Shown in pieces: positions 35,798-45,456 of a stretch of 64,000 nt of DNA (positions are counted from its first letter, which is position 1; the number at the start of each line of letters is the position of its first letter). This DNA comes from Bradyrhizobium sp. ORS 278. Lineage in GTDB: Bacteria; Pseudomonadota; Alphaproteobacteria; Rhizobiales; Xanthobacteraceae. A program made the position numbers and the translations under genes. The notes beneath the pieces were generated by a model. It ran no database searches and was not told where the DNA came from. It was given only the letters and a program-made list of their open reading frames with translations. The stretch is taken from contig NC_009445.1 of NCBI RefSeq assembly GCF_000026145.1, forward strand, positions 3,658,001 through 3,722,000, written 5' to 3'.

Positions 35798-37144
35798 ATG
35801 AGGCCGATGGCGGCAGCAACAGACATCGGAACGCGAGACGTTCCGTCGCAGACGGGCAAAAAGCCCTGGTACAGCATTCTCTATGTGCAGGTCCTGATCG
35901 CGATCCTGATCGGTATCGTGGTCGGCTGGCTGTTCCCGAACCTGGCCACCAACGACTGGATCAAGGCGCTCGGCGACGGCTTCATCAAGCTGATCAAGAT
36001 GGTGATCGCGCCGATCATCTTCTGCACCGTGGTGTCGGGCATCGCGCACATCCAGAATGCCAGCAAGGTCGGCCGGGTCGGCGTCAAGGCCCTGGTCTAT
36101 TTCGAGATCGTCTCGACCTTCGCGCTGCTGCTCGGCCTCATCGTCGGCAACCTCGCTCCGATCGGTCACGGGCTCGCCGCCAAGCCGGATGCAGCGGCGG
36201 TTGCCAACTACGTCAAGCAGGCCGAGGCGCAGAAGTCGGTCGACTTCGTCCTCAACATCATCCCGGACAGCGTGGTCGGCGCGCTGGCGCGCGGCGACAT
36301 CCTGCAGGTGCTGCTGTTCGCGATCCTGTTCGGCTTCGCTTTGATGGCGCTCGGCGAGCGCGGTCACCGGCTGCGTGACATCATCGATGACACGGCGCAT
36401 GCGGTGTTCGGCGTCATCGCCATCGTCATGAAGGCCGCACCAGTCGGAGCCTTCGGCGCCATGGCCTTTACGATCGGCAAGTACGGTCCGGCAGCGCTCG
36501 GCAACCTGATCGGCCTGATCGCGCTGTTCTACATCACCGCCGGCCTGTTCGTCGTGATCGTGCTCGGACTGATCGCACGCTTCATCGGCTTCAGCATCTT
36601 CAAGTTCGTCGCTTACATCAAGGACGAGCTCTTGATCGTGCTCGGCACCAGCTCCTCCGAGAGCGCGCTGCCGCAGCTGATGGAGAAGCTGGAGCGGCTC
36701 GGCTGCTCCAAGCCGGTGGTCGGCCTGGTCGTGCCGACCGGCTATTCGTTCAATCTGGACGGCACCAACATCTACATGACCTTGGCGACGCTGTTCATCT
36801 CGCAGGCGCTCGGCGTCGATCTCTCCTTCAGCCAGCAGGTCACCATCCTGATCGTCGCCATGCTGACCTCGAAAGGCGCCAGCGGCGTCACCGGCGCCGG
36901 CTTCATTACGCTGGCCGCGACCCTGTCGGTGGTGAACCCGGCTCTGGTGCCGGGCATGGCGATCGTGTTCTCGATCGACAAGTTCATGAGCGAGGTGCGC
37001 GCGCTCACCAACATCACCGGCAACGGCATCGCCGCCGTGTTCGTGTCGTGGTGGGAGGGCGAGCTCGATCACGACCTGCTGCAACGTCGGCTCAACCAGC
37101 AGATCGATCCGTCCGATGTCGAGACCGCCGTGACGACCGGCTGA
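35798..37144 (+). CDS. dctA: Dicarboxylate/amino acid:cation symporter (DctA type)
   Basis: A 448-residue secondary transporter of the DAACS family with eight membrane helices and two re-entrant loops. The signature segments are [18 protein letters not shown] (first hairpin), [21 protein letters not shown] (helix 7, NLDGT), and [20 protein letters not shown] (second hairpin), and the whole resembles rhizobial DctA, which imports succinate, fumarate and malate with protons. An ATG nine bases further on is also possible. DctA is usually divergent to dctBD; no such genes are here, so this may be a paralogue. A strong terminator follows. Confidence 0.9.
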   Translation: MRPMAAATDIGTRDVPSQTGKKPWYSILYVQVLIAILIGIVVGWLFPNLATNDWIKALGDGFIKLIKMVIAPIIFCTVVSGIAHIQNASKVGRVGVKALVYFEIVSTFALLLGLIVGNLAPIGHGLAAKPDAAAVANYVKQAEAQKSVDFVLNIIPDSVVGALARGDILQVLLFAILFGFALMALGERGHRLRDIIDDTAHAVFGVIAIVMKAAPVGAFGAMAFTIGKYGPAALGNLIGLIALFYITAGLFVVIVLGLIARFIGFSIFKFVAYIKDELLIVLGTSSSESALPQLMEKLERLGCSKPVVGLVVPTGYSFNLDGTNIYMTLATLFISQALGVDLSFSQQVTILIVAMLTSKGASGVTGAGFITLAATLSVVNPALVPGMAIVFSIDKFMSEVRALTNITGNGIAAVFVSWWEGELDHDLLQRRLNQQIDPSDVETAVTTG

Positions 37145-37174
37145 GGGCTCCCTGCGCCGCAGAACTCGCCAACG

Positions 37175-37206
37175 AAAAACGCCCAGCCGCTTCGGCCGGG
37201 CGTTTT
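37175..37206 (+). terminator. Rho-independent terminator after dctA-type gene
   Basis: AAAACGCCC and GGGCGTTTT form a stem around a GC-rich centre closed by GCTTCGGC, 30 bases after the stop codon. The T run at the plus-strand end and A run at the other allow it to act for the convergent rne gene too. Confidence 0.85.
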
Positions 37207-37235
37207 GCATTGAAGCGCTCGAACGCTGTGACGGC

Positions 37236-40200
37236 CTACTGCCCTCCACCGAATCGACGCGACCACCAGCCGGCCCGGCGCGGGGCGGCAGGCGGCTCTG
37301 AAGACGACTCGGTCGCAACCGGCTCGGGCGCTGGGCTCGGTACGGCCGGAGCCGGGCTGCTCTCGGCGACGTTCACAGCCGTCGCAACGCTGTCGGGCTT
37401 CGGCTCGGTGACGAAGCTGACCTTTTCGCGCACCGTGGAGCGTCGCGGGGTCTTCTCTGAATCCGCCTTGGGAGCTTCGGGCTCCTGAGCCGGAACTTCA
37501 GCGGCTGGGGCAGGGGCCTGCGGCGCCGCCGCGGTCGCAACGGTCTCCTCGGCCTCGGTCACAGCGACGGCATGCGTCAGAGTCGCAGGCTGGGCCGGCT
37601 CATCGTGATGATGAATGTTGCCATTGCCGTCGAAGTCGGCCACCGCGGCTTCAGCCTCAGACACCGAGGCCGGCGCGAGATCGTCACCGATCGAACCGGC
37701 GAGACCCTCGTCCGCGCCACCACGCCGGCGGCGGCCGCCGCGGCGGCCGCGACGGCGGGGACGTCGCTCGCCGCCGGCCTGATCATTCTGCTCGCCCTGA
37801 GCGAAGGCCGGCTGCTCTTCCGACTCTTCATCCTCGGCCTCGCCGTCCTCGACGGACTGCTCGGCAGCCGAGCCCGATTCGGCTGCCGATGACGAGACTG
37901 CGCCTTCCGGCAGTGCGCCCTCGCGGGCCTCTCCGCCACGGCCGCGACGACGCCGGCGGCGCTTGCGGCGCGGACCATCACGGTCGCCGTCGCCGGACGC
38001 GGCATCGGCAGCCTCCTCGGACAGGCCCTCGGTCTCTTCAGTCTCGACCTCGGACTCGATCTCGACGTCGAAAGCTTCCTCGTCGTCGTAGATCTCCTCG
38101 GCCACCAGCGGCGGCGCGGAGGCCTGCGCCGCGAGCAGCGCCTTGGCCGCCTCGAGGGTGTGAACCTGCTCGCCGCGGTCGATGATGAAGGATTGCTGCC
38201 CGCTCACATTCGGATCGGCGATGACGGCCAGCGACACCTTGAAGCTGTTCTCGAGGTCGCGCAGGTGGCCGCGCTTGTGGTTGAGCACGTAGAGTGCCAC
38301 CTCGGTGCGGGTGCGGACCACGAGATTGTGGGTCGCGCCCTTCATCAGCGCCTCTTCGAGGCTGCGCAGAAGCTGCAGCGCGACTGACGAGACGGAACGG
38401 ACATGGCCGCTGCCGCCGCAATGCGCGCAGGGCTCGGTCGAGCTCTCCAGCACGCTGGCGCGAATGCGCTGGCGCGACATTTCGAGCAGACCGAAATGCG
38501 AGATGCGGCCGACCTGGATGCGGGCACGGTCCTGCCGCAGGCAGTCCGACAGCTTGCGTTCGACGGAGCGGTTGTTCCGCTTCTCGTCCATGTCGATGAA
38601 GTCGATGACGATCAGTCCGGCGAGGTCGCGCAGACGGAGCTGCCGCGCCACTTCCTCGGCGGCCTCCATGTTGGTCTTGAGCGCGGTGTCCTCGATGTGA
38701 TGCTCGCGCGTGGCGCGGCCCGAGTTCACGTCGATCGAGACCAGCGCCTCGGTCTGGTTGATGACGATGTAGCCGCCCGAGCGAAGCTGGACCGTCGGCG
38801 TGAACATCGCATCGAGCTGGCTCTCCACGCCCATCCGCGAGAACAGCGGCTGGCCGTCACGATATTGCTTCACCGCCCGGACGTTGGTCGGCATCAGCAT
38901 CTTCATGAAGTCGTGGGCCTCGCGGTAGCCCGCTTCGCCGGCCACCAGAATTTCGTCGATCTCCTTGTTGTAGAGGTCGCGCAGCGAGCGCTTGATCAGC
39001 GAGCCCTCTTCGTAGACCAGGGTCGGCGCCTGCGACTTCAGGGTCATGTCGCGGACGGTTTCCCAGAGACGCAGCAGATATTCGAAGTCGCGCTTGATCT
39101 CGGGCTTGGTGCGATTGGCGCCGGCGGTGCGAAGGATGACGCCCATGCCCTCGGGCACGTCGAGATCCTGCACCACTTCCTTGAGGCGCGAGCGGTCCTG
39201 CGCCGAGGTGATCTTGCGGCTGATGCCGCCGCCGCGGGCGGTGTTCGGCATCAGCACGGCATAACGGCCAGCGAGCGACAGATACGTGGTGAGAGCCGCC
39301 CCCTTGTTGCCGCGCTCCTCCTTGACCACCTGCACCAGCATCACCTGCCGGCGCTTGATGACCTCCTGAATTTTGTACTGGCGGCGCGGACGGAAGGTGC
39401 GCTCCGGCACCTCCTCGAGCACGTCGTCACCCCCGACGGATTCGACGACCTCTTCCTCGATCTCCTCGTCGTCGTCCTCATGCTCGTCGGAAATCGGATC
39501 TGTGCCGTTCTCGTCGCCCGGCACGATCGTTGCACCATCGCCCTCATGCGCGCCGACCGGCGCGATGTCCGCGACATCCTCGTCGTGCTCATGCTCGTCG
39601 TGATCGTGCTCGTCATGGACATGGTCATGATGATCGTGGTCATGATCATGCTGGTCATGACCGTGGGTCTCATGATCGTCGTCGGCGTCTCCAGCGGAGG
39701 CCGGCGCCTCGGCGGGCGCGTCGCTGATCGGGGCGGCCGCAGTCTCGGCGGCCCGCGCGGCCGGTTGCTCGGCGGCGGCTACGGACTCTGCCGGTGTGGG
39801 CACGGCGCCCGCGTCATGATGGTCCTCGGCATGATCATGCGACGACTCGGCCGCACCGTCCTGCGCGTCGGTCGCGTCATCGTGCTCGGCGGCATCGACC
39901 GCCGCTTCGGAAAAGCCCTGCGCCACTCCGTGCTCATCGATTTCCGCGTGCGGATGATCCGGATGATCGTCACCGGCGTAAGCGTGATGCTCATGCGCCT
40001 CGTGGTCAGCCTCATGGCCTTCGGCGTGAACGGTCTGGCCGCTCTCGGCGGCCTCGACGATCTCGCTCTGCACACGCTCGCCACTGCCGCGGCGGCGCGA
40101 ACTGCGGTGGCGGTTGCGGCGGCGGTTGGAACGATTCTCGTTCTCTTCCTCGGCCTCGCGGTGGGCGCGCTCTTCGGCCTCGATCAGCGCCTGCCGGTCC

Positions 40201-40451
40201 GCGACCGGGATCTGGTAGTAGTCAGGATGGATTTCGCTGAAGGCCAGGAAGCCATGGCGATTGCCGCCGTATTCGACGAAGGCGGCCTGCAGCGAAGGTT
40301 CGACGCGGGTGACCTTTGCCAGATAGATGTTGCCCCGGAGTTGCTTGCGCTGGGCAGTTTCGAAATCAAATTCCTCGACGCGGTTACCGCGGACGACGAC
40401 CACCCGGGTCTCTTCCGGGTGGGTAGCATCGATCAACATCTTGTTGGGCAT
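37236..40451 (-). CDS. rne: Ribonuclease E/G family protein
   Basis: A 1071-residue endoribonuclease that leads bulk mRNA decay and rRNA/tRNA processing at the inner membrane. The start ATG 40451 gives the family N-terminus MPNKMLIDATHPEETRVVVV. Seen in order: the S1 RNA-binding domain (YLAKVTRVEPSLQAAFVEYG), interrupted by a very long insert (about 85-350), the 5'-sensor and DNase-I-like catalytic part with VSIDVNSGRATREHH and IVIDFIDMDEKRN (metal-binding aspartates), the zinc-link CAHCGGSG, and a disordered tail with alternating acidic and Arg-rich blocks (RRKRRRRRRGRGG, RRPRRRGRRGGRRRRGG) that serves as degradosome scaffold and RNA-binding region. The insert is rich in His and Asp. Convergent with the dctA-type gene. 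Confidence 0.96.
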   Translation of the reverse strand: MPNKMLIDATHPEETRVVVVRGNRVEEFDFETAQRKQLRGNIYLAKVTRVEPSLQAAFVEYGGNRHGFLAFSEIHPDYYQIPVADRQALIEAEERAHREAEEENENRSNRRRNRHRSSRRRGSGERVQSEIVEAAESGQTVHAEGHEADHEAHEHHAYAGDDHPDHPHAEIDEHGVAQGFSEAAVDAAEHDDATDAQDGAAESSHDHAEDHHDAGAVPTPAESVAAAEQPAARAAETAAAPISDAPAEAPASAGDADDDHETHGHDQHDHDHDHHDHVHDEHDHDEHEHDEDVADIAPVGAHEGDGATIVPGDENGTDPISDEHEDDDEEIEEEVVESVGGDDVLEEVPERTFRPRRQYKIQEVIKRRQVMLVQVVKEERGNKGAALTTYLSLAGRYAVLMPNTARGGGISRKITSAQDRSRLKEVVQDLDVPEGMGVILRTAGANRTKPEIKRDFEYLLRLWETVRDMTLKSQAPTLVYEEGSLIKRSLRDLYNKEIDEILVAGEAGYREAHDFMKMLMPTNVRAVKQYRDGQPLFSRMGVESQLDAMFTPTVQLRSGGYIVINQTEALVSIDVNSGRATREHHIEDTALKTNMEAAEEVARQLRLRDLAGLIVIDFIDMDEKRNNRSVERKLSDCLRQDRARIQVGRISHFGLLEMSRQRIRASVLESSTEPCAHCGGSGHVRSVSSVALQLLRSLEEALMKGATHNLVVRTRTEVALYVLNHKRGHLRDLENSFKVSLAVIADPNVSGQQSFIIDRGEQVHTLEAAKALLAAQASAPPLVAEEIYDDEEAFDVEIESEVETEETEGLSEEAADAASGDGDRDGPRRKRRRRRRGRGGEAREGALPEGAVSSSAAESGSAAEQSVEDGEAEDEESEEQPAFAQGEQNDQAGGERRPRRRGRRGGRRRRGGADEGLAGSIGDDLAPASVSEAEAAVADFDGNGNIHHHDEPAQPATLTHAVAVTEAEETVATAAAPQAPAPAAEVPAQEPEAPKADSEKTPRRSTVREKVSFVTEPKPDSVATAVNVAESSPAPAVPSPAPEPVATESSSEPPAAPRRAGWWSRRFGGGQ

Positions 40452-41211
40452 ATTGGAACTCTTGGAGGCGACGGACGCGGTTGGCCGCGAGCGCGTGGCG
40501 CGCTGTCGGATGACGCGACGGTCCACCTGATTCGGGGGTGAGGGGAAGGCCTAAACGCAGTTGGTCGCGCCGTGCTGCCCCTGGTGCCGGCGGAGCGATT
40601 GGCCGGGCGGGGGGCAGGCCCCGCATCGGCGCGGATCGTCCGCTGGTCATGGTTGGCAACTCAGTCTGGCGCATCAAGCGTCGGCCCGTCTGGAATATGT
40701 GGGCGGCAGCGAGTGCCGCCTTGTCTCTTGCCGAAGGCCAGATCGCGCCGAGACGCATGCCCTGGGATCAATACCCGTTCCCGCGGGAACGTGGTATCGG
40801 GCTACGCCATGTCTGACCTTGGCCAAATTTGACCTCGTGCCCAGGACGGTCTCGGCGAGACGGCGCCTGCGCTAGGCGCACCTCGGCTCGTGACCCGCTC
40901 TCCGTCGCAGCCGCGCGGGGATCGCGCAGGCTTGTGGAGCGTCGGAAAGGCGCTGGAACTCCGCGACCAAACGAAACCTCGACAGGAGGGATCCGATCAC
41001 GGAACTTCCGGCGTTTCACCGGGAGGTTGAACGCGACACAACCGGCAGTAAGGAATAGCCTTCAGCACTTCGTACATACGAGGAATGGTCAGGCGGTGCA
41101 AGGGAAGCGTCGCGGAACCGCAACAATCGGTCGCCTTTAACGAAAATGACAAAATTAGGCGGTTAACCCCTGGGATTGGTTGCGGTAAGACCGTCGTGCG
41201 GAGGCACGGAA
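40452..41211. other. Long noncoding region between rne and the amidase gene
   Basis: 760 bases between two divergent genes, with no credible coding frame. It should hold the promoters of both and a long rne leader (rne leaders are known to be long and self-regulating in E. coli). The visible structure is a palindrome (40771-40797), reported separately. The stretch next to the amidase gene (41080-41175) is more AT-rich, as expected of a promoter. Confidence 0.6.
40771..40797. repeat. Perfect palindrome in the rne upstream region
   Basis: The core GTTCCCGCGGGAAC (40777-40790) is a perfect 14-bp palindrome; flanking ATACC and GGTAT extend it with a one-base bulge. It could be a protein-binding site or an RNA hairpin in the rne leader. 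Confidence 0.6.
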
Positions 41212-42600
41212 TTGGCAACTGGCCGGGCAGGATACCTCTCATTGCTGGGATGCGTGGCGCTCTGCGTCACGCAAATGTTATGTGCGGCGGTCGTCCCGGC
41301 CCGGGCACAGAGCGCTCCGGTCGGCCAGGTCCCTCCTGCTGGCGTGGGTCCAGGGTTCCCGATCGCCACGGACGCACGACTTGCGGGGGACGGCCGGCAA
41401 ACCCGCTTCGTTCTCGACCTGGACAAGACGGTGCCGTTCCGCGCCTTCCTGCTCAGCGATCCGTATCGGGTGGTGGTGGATCTGCCCCAAGTCAGCTTTC
41501 ATCTGCCGACCGGAGCCGGGACGGCTGGCCGCGGCTTGGTGAAGGCGTTCCGCTACGGGCTGGTCATGCCTGGTGGCTCCCGAATCGTATTCGACCTTAC
41601 CGGGCCGGCCCGAATCGCGAATTCGACGGTATTGGATGCCGCGAATGGGCAGCCGCCGCGGCTTGTCATCGAGCTCGAGGAGGCTGACGAGGCGACCTTC
41701 GCCCGCGCCGTCGGTGCCGACAGCCGTCTGCAGGCCAAGCCGGCTGATTCGAGCGCCGCAACCGCCGCTGCGGGCGCCGCACCGGGCGGCGGCCTGCCGC
41801 CGTCGCTCAGGCCGCCGTCGACCACCGTCGCCGTGGCACCGCCGTCTGCCGGTCCTGCCGATTCCCGGCCCGTGGTGGTCATCGACCCCGGACATGGTGG
41901 TATCGACTACGGCACCCAGGGCGGCGAGGTTCCGGAGAAGAACCTCGTGCTCGCCTTCGGCCAGGCGCTGCGTGACCGCCTCGAACGGTCCGGCAAATAT
42001 CGCGTCGTCATGACCCGCGACGACGACACCTTCATTCCACTCGGCGACCGCGTCCGCATCGCCCAGAAGCAGTCGGCGGCCCTGTTCGTGTCGGTCCACG
42101 CCGACGCACTGCCGCGCGGCGAGGGCAACGCGCAGGGCGCGACGATCTATACGCTCTCCGACAAGGCCTCCGACGTCGAGGCGGAGCGGCTGGCCGAGGC
42201 GGAGAACCGCGCCGACCAGATCGGCGGGGTGAACCTGACCGAGGAGCCTGCCGACGTCGCCGACATCCTGATCGACCTCGCCCGGCGCGAAACGCGCACC
42301 TTCTCCAACCGGTTCGCCCGCCTGCTGATGAACGACATGAAGTCCGCTGTCCAAATGCATAAGCGGCCGCTGAAATCCGCCGGTTTCAGGGTGCTCAAGG
42401 CCCCCGATGTGCCCTCCGTTCTGGTCGAACTCGGCTATGTCTCGAACAAGGGCGACATGGGGAACCTGGTCTCCGACGCGTGGCGCTCGCGCACAGCGGA
42501 CGCGATGGCGAAGGCAATCGATGCCTTTCTCGCGAAACGGGTCGCCAATGCCGGTGGCGAGCGGCCCGAGAAGCCTGCCGCACCGCGTGCAAAGCCCTAG
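41212..42600 (+). CDS. N-acetylmuramoyl-L-alanine amidase (AMIN + Amidase_3)
   Basis: A 462-residue periplasmic amidase. TTG 41212 is used as start since GGAGG lies seven bases upstream; it opens a signal peptide (GYLSLLGCVALCVTQMLCAA, cleavage near PARAQ/S). An AMIN domain (about 45-155) targets the protein to septal peptidoglycan; after a Pro/Ala linker the Amidase_3 zinc domain (about 220-445) shows VIDPGHGGIDYGTQG (His ligand), EKNLVLAFG (Glu), LFVSVHADA (His) and PSVLVELGYVSNKGD (catalytic Glu). It cleaves the bond between MurNAc and the stem peptide, splitting daughter cells. PBP1A lies directly downstream, a conserved alphaproteobacterial pairing. Confidence 0.95.
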   Translation: MATGRAGYLSLLGCVALCVTQMLCAAVVPARAQSAPVGQVPPAGVGPGFPIATDARLAGDGRQTRFVLDLDKTVPFRAFLLSDPYRVVVDLPQVSFHLPTGAGTAGRGLVKAFRYGLVMPGGSRIVFDLTGPARIANSTVLDAANGQPPRLVIELEEADEATFARAVGADSRLQAKPADSSAATAAAGAAPGGGLPPSLRPPSTTVAVAPPSAGPADSRPVVVIDPGHGGIDYGTQGGEVPEKNLVLAFGQALRDRLERSGKYRVVMTRDDDTFIPLGDRVRIAQKQSAALFVSVHADALPRGEGNAQGATIYTLSDKASDVEAERLAEAENRADQIGGVNLTEEPADVADILIDLARRETRTFSNRFARLLMNDMKSAVQMHKRPLKSAGFRVLKAPDVPSVLVELGYVSNKGDMGNLVSDAWRSRTADAMAKAIDAFLAKRVANAGGERPEKPAAPRAKP

Positions 42601-42829
42601 TTTGGCCACAGCCCGACCGGTATAACTTCGCTGCGAGGCACCCGGAATCAGGTGAGAGATTCCTTCTCGGCGGAGTTGTGGTAGTCTTTGCCCTCGATAG
42701 GCTTGGCCATGCGCGTCTCGGGCATCGGTCACGTGGCATTGCAGCCGACCGCGCGATCCTGGCGGCAGCGTCCGGGCGCTTGGGCGTCCGAGCCGAGAGA
42801 CGAACAAGAGTTGGAACGGATATTTGCCG

Positions 42830-45337
42830 ATGCGCTTTCTGGTGCGGTTTTTGGGCTTCCTGTTCGCGGCCGGTACCGTTGTGTTCCTCGTCGGCGTTGC
42901 GGCGGCAGCGGGCCTGATCTGGCATTTCTCCAAGGATCTTCCCGACTATTCCCAGCTGCAGGATTACGAGCCTCCGGTCATGACACGGGTTCACGCGGCT
43001 GACGGCTCCCTGGTCGGCGAATACGCCAGGGAGCGCCGGCTCTATCTGCCGATCCAGGCGGTTCCCAAGCTCGTCATCAACGCCTTCCTCGCCGCCGAGG
43101 ACAAGAACTTCTATGAGCACGGCGGCATCGATTTCACCGGCATGGCGCGTGCCGCGGTCGTCTACGCCCAGAACTTTGGCTCGAATCGCCGCCCGCAGGG
43201 CGCGTCGACGATCACCCAGCAGGTCGCCAAGAACTTCCTTCTGACCAACGAGGTCTCGTTCGCGCGCAAGATCAAGGAAGCGTTGCTGGCGATGCGCATC
43301 GAGCGCACCTATTCCAAGGACAAGATCCTCGAGCTGTACCTGAACGAGATCTATCTCGGGTCCGGCGCCTATGGCATCGCGGCGGCGTCGCTGGTGTATT
43401 TCGACAAATCGGTCAACGAGCTCACGGTCGCGGAGGCGTCGTATCTCGCCGCGCTCCCGAAGATGCCGGGCAGCCTGCATCCGATCCGCAATCGCGACCG
43501 CGCCATCGAGCGCCGCAACTACGTCGTCGACCGTCTGCTGGAGAACGGCTGGATCAAGCAGGCCGACGCCGAGAAGGCGCGCAAGGATCCGCTGACGATC
43601 GCGAGCCGCAATACCGGCGCTCACATCTTCGCCGGCGAATACTTCGCCGAGGAGGTGCGCCGCGACATCTTCGAGCGCTATGGCGAGAAGAAGCTTTACG
43701 AAGGCGGCCTCTCGGTCCGCACCACGCTCGACCCGAAGATCCAGGTCATGGCGCGTAAGGCAATGGTCGCCGGCCTCGTTCGCTATGACCAGGAGCAGGG
43801 CTATCGGGGACCCGTGTCCAAGCTCGACACCTCCGGCGACTGGGGCCTCAAGCTCGCGGAAATCAAATCGCTCTCGGACATCTCGCCGTGGCGGATGGCG
43901 GTGGTGCTCGAGACCAGCGACCAGTCCGCCCGCATCGGGTTCCAGCCGCCGCGCGAGCTCGGCGGCGCCGTCAGCAAGGAGCGGCAGACGGGTCTGATCA
44001 CGCTTGACGGCGTGAAATGGGCGCGCGCGGCGACCGGCAATGGCCGCGGCAAGGTGCCTACGTCGGTCGCCCAGGTGCTGCAGCCGGGCGACGTGATCTA
44101 CGCCGATCCGCTGTTCAAGGAAGGCAACCCGGTCGAGGGCCAGTATCGTCTCGAGCAGCTGCCCGAGGTGTCCGGCGCGATGGTCGCCATGGACCCCAAC
44201 ACCGGGCGCGTGCTCGCCATGGTCGGCGGCTTCTCGTTCGATCAAAGCCAGTTCAATCGCGCCACGCAGGCCTATCGTCAGCCTGGTTCGTCGTTCAAGC
44301 CGATCGTCTACTCCTCGGCGCTCGACAATGGCTACACGCCCTCGACCCAGGTCGTCGACGCGCCGATCGAGATCGACCAGGGGCAGGGTGGCCAGGTCTG
44401 GCGTCCTGACAACTTCTCCAACGGCAAGTATCTCGGACCCACGACCCTGCGCAACGCGCTGCGGCTGTCGCTGAACACGGTGACGGTGCGCCTCGCGCAG
44501 GACGTCGGCATGCCCTTGATCTCGGAATATGCGCGCCGCTTCGGCGTCTATGACGAACTGCCGAATTATCTCTCCTACGCGCTCGGTGCCGGCGAGACCA
44601 CGGCCATGCGCATGGTCACGGCGTACTCGATGATTGCCAATGGCGGCCGCCGGGTGAAGCCGACCCTGATCGACCGTATCCAGGACCGCTACGGCCACAC
44701 CATCTTCAAGCACGATGCCCGCGAGTGCCGCGGCTGCGACGCGCCGGACGGCTGGAAGAACCAGAGCGAGCCGCAACTGGTCGACCGCCGTGAGCAGGTG
44801 CTGGATACGATGACGGCCTACCAGATCACCTCGATGCTCGAGGGCGTGGTTCAGGCCGGCACGGCGACCGTGCTCAAGGAGGTCGGCAAGCCGATCGCCG
44901 GCAAGACGGGAACCACCAACGAGGCCAAGGACGCCTGGTTCGTCGGCTTCTCGCCTGACCTCGCGGTCGCGATCTACATGGGCTACGACAAGCCGCGTCC
45001 GCTCGGCAAAGGCAACGCCGCGACCGGTGGCCATCTTGCTGCGCCGATCGCCAAGGACTTCATGAAGCTCGCACTGGCCGACAAGCCGGCGACCCCGTTC
45101 AAGATCCCGGCCGGCATCAAGCTGGTACGAGTCGACGCCAAGACCGGCATGCGCGCAGGGCCTGGCGATTCGGGCCGGACCATCATGGAGGCGTTCAAGC
45201 CGGGCACGGCGCCGCCGGACAACTACTCGGTGATCGGCGTAGCGGATGCCGATGGGCGGATGATGCCGCCGCAGAACGGCGGTCAGCCCGACTCCGGCAA
45301 CTTCATCATTCGTCCGGGCACCGGCAGCCTGTACTAG
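42830..45337 (+). CDS. mrcA: Penicillin-binding protein 1A (bifunctional transglycosylase/transpeptidase)
   Basis: An 835-residue class A PBP. The start is ATG 42830 (a TTG two codons earlier is less likely). One N-terminal membrane helix (about 4-30), a glycosyltransferase domain (about 55-230) with AAEDKNFYEHGGIDFTGM and GASTITQQVAKN, an OB-like insert, and a transpeptidase domain (about 440-740) with the active-site serine in PGSSFKPIVY, SLNTVTV and GKTGTTNEAKDAWF. It polymerises lipid II and cross-links the strands. The C-terminal tail is Pro/Gly-rich. It sits between the amidase and prfB, in the same direction. Confidence 0.96.
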   Translation: MRFLVRFLGFLFAAGTVVFLVGVAAAAGLIWHFSKDLPDYSQLQDYEPPVMTRVHAADGSLVGEYARERRLYLPIQAVPKLVINAFLAAEDKNFYEHGGIDFTGMARAAVVYAQNFGSNRRPQGASTITQQVAKNFLLTNEVSFARKIKEALLAMRIERTYSKDKILELYLNEIYLGSGAYGIAAASLVYFDKSVNELTVAEASYLAALPKMPGSLHPIRNRDRAIERRNYVVDRLLENGWIKQADAEKARKDPLTIASRNTGAHIFAGEYFAEEVRRDIFERYGEKKLYEGGLSVRTTLDPKIQVMARKAMVAGLVRYDQEQGYRGPVSKLDTSGDWGLKLAEIKSLSDISPWRMAVVLETSDQSARIGFQPPRELGGAVSKERQTGLITLDGVKWARAATGNGRGKVPTSVAQVLQPGDVIYADPLFKEGNPVEGQYRLEQLPEVSGAMVAMDPNTGRVLAMVGGFSFDQSQFNRATQAYRQPGSSFKPIVYSSALDNGYTPSTQVVDAPIEIDQGQGGQVWRPDNFSNGKYLGPTTLRNALRLSLNTVTVRLAQDVGMPLISEYARRFGVYDELPNYLSYALGAGETTAMRMVTAYSMIANGGRRVKPTLIDRIQDRYGHTIFKHDARECRGCDAPDGWKNQSEPQLVDRREQVLDTMTAYQITSMLEGVVQAGTATVLKEVGKPIAGKTGTTNEAKDAWFVGFSPDLAVAIYMGYDKPRPLGKGNAATGGHLAAPIAKDFMKLALADKPATPFKIPAGIKLVRVDAKTGMRAGPGDSGRTIMEAFKPGTAPPDNYSVIGVADADGRMMPPQNGGQPDSGNFIIRPGTGSLY

Positions 45338-45456
45338 GCCCCGTGAAACTCCGGACGATGCGGTGCATGGCGATTGCGCTTTGCACCGCGCGCCGCTACA
45401 TCCCCAGCGAGACATGACCGCCGCGGCGAGTTCGGCTGCGGCCCGAAGAGAGCGAC

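Noticed and set aside
34379..37318. A 979-codon frame antisense to the aminotransferase and dctA-type genes
   Set aside because: Shadow frame; no recognisable motif and real genes with catalytic residues lie opposite.
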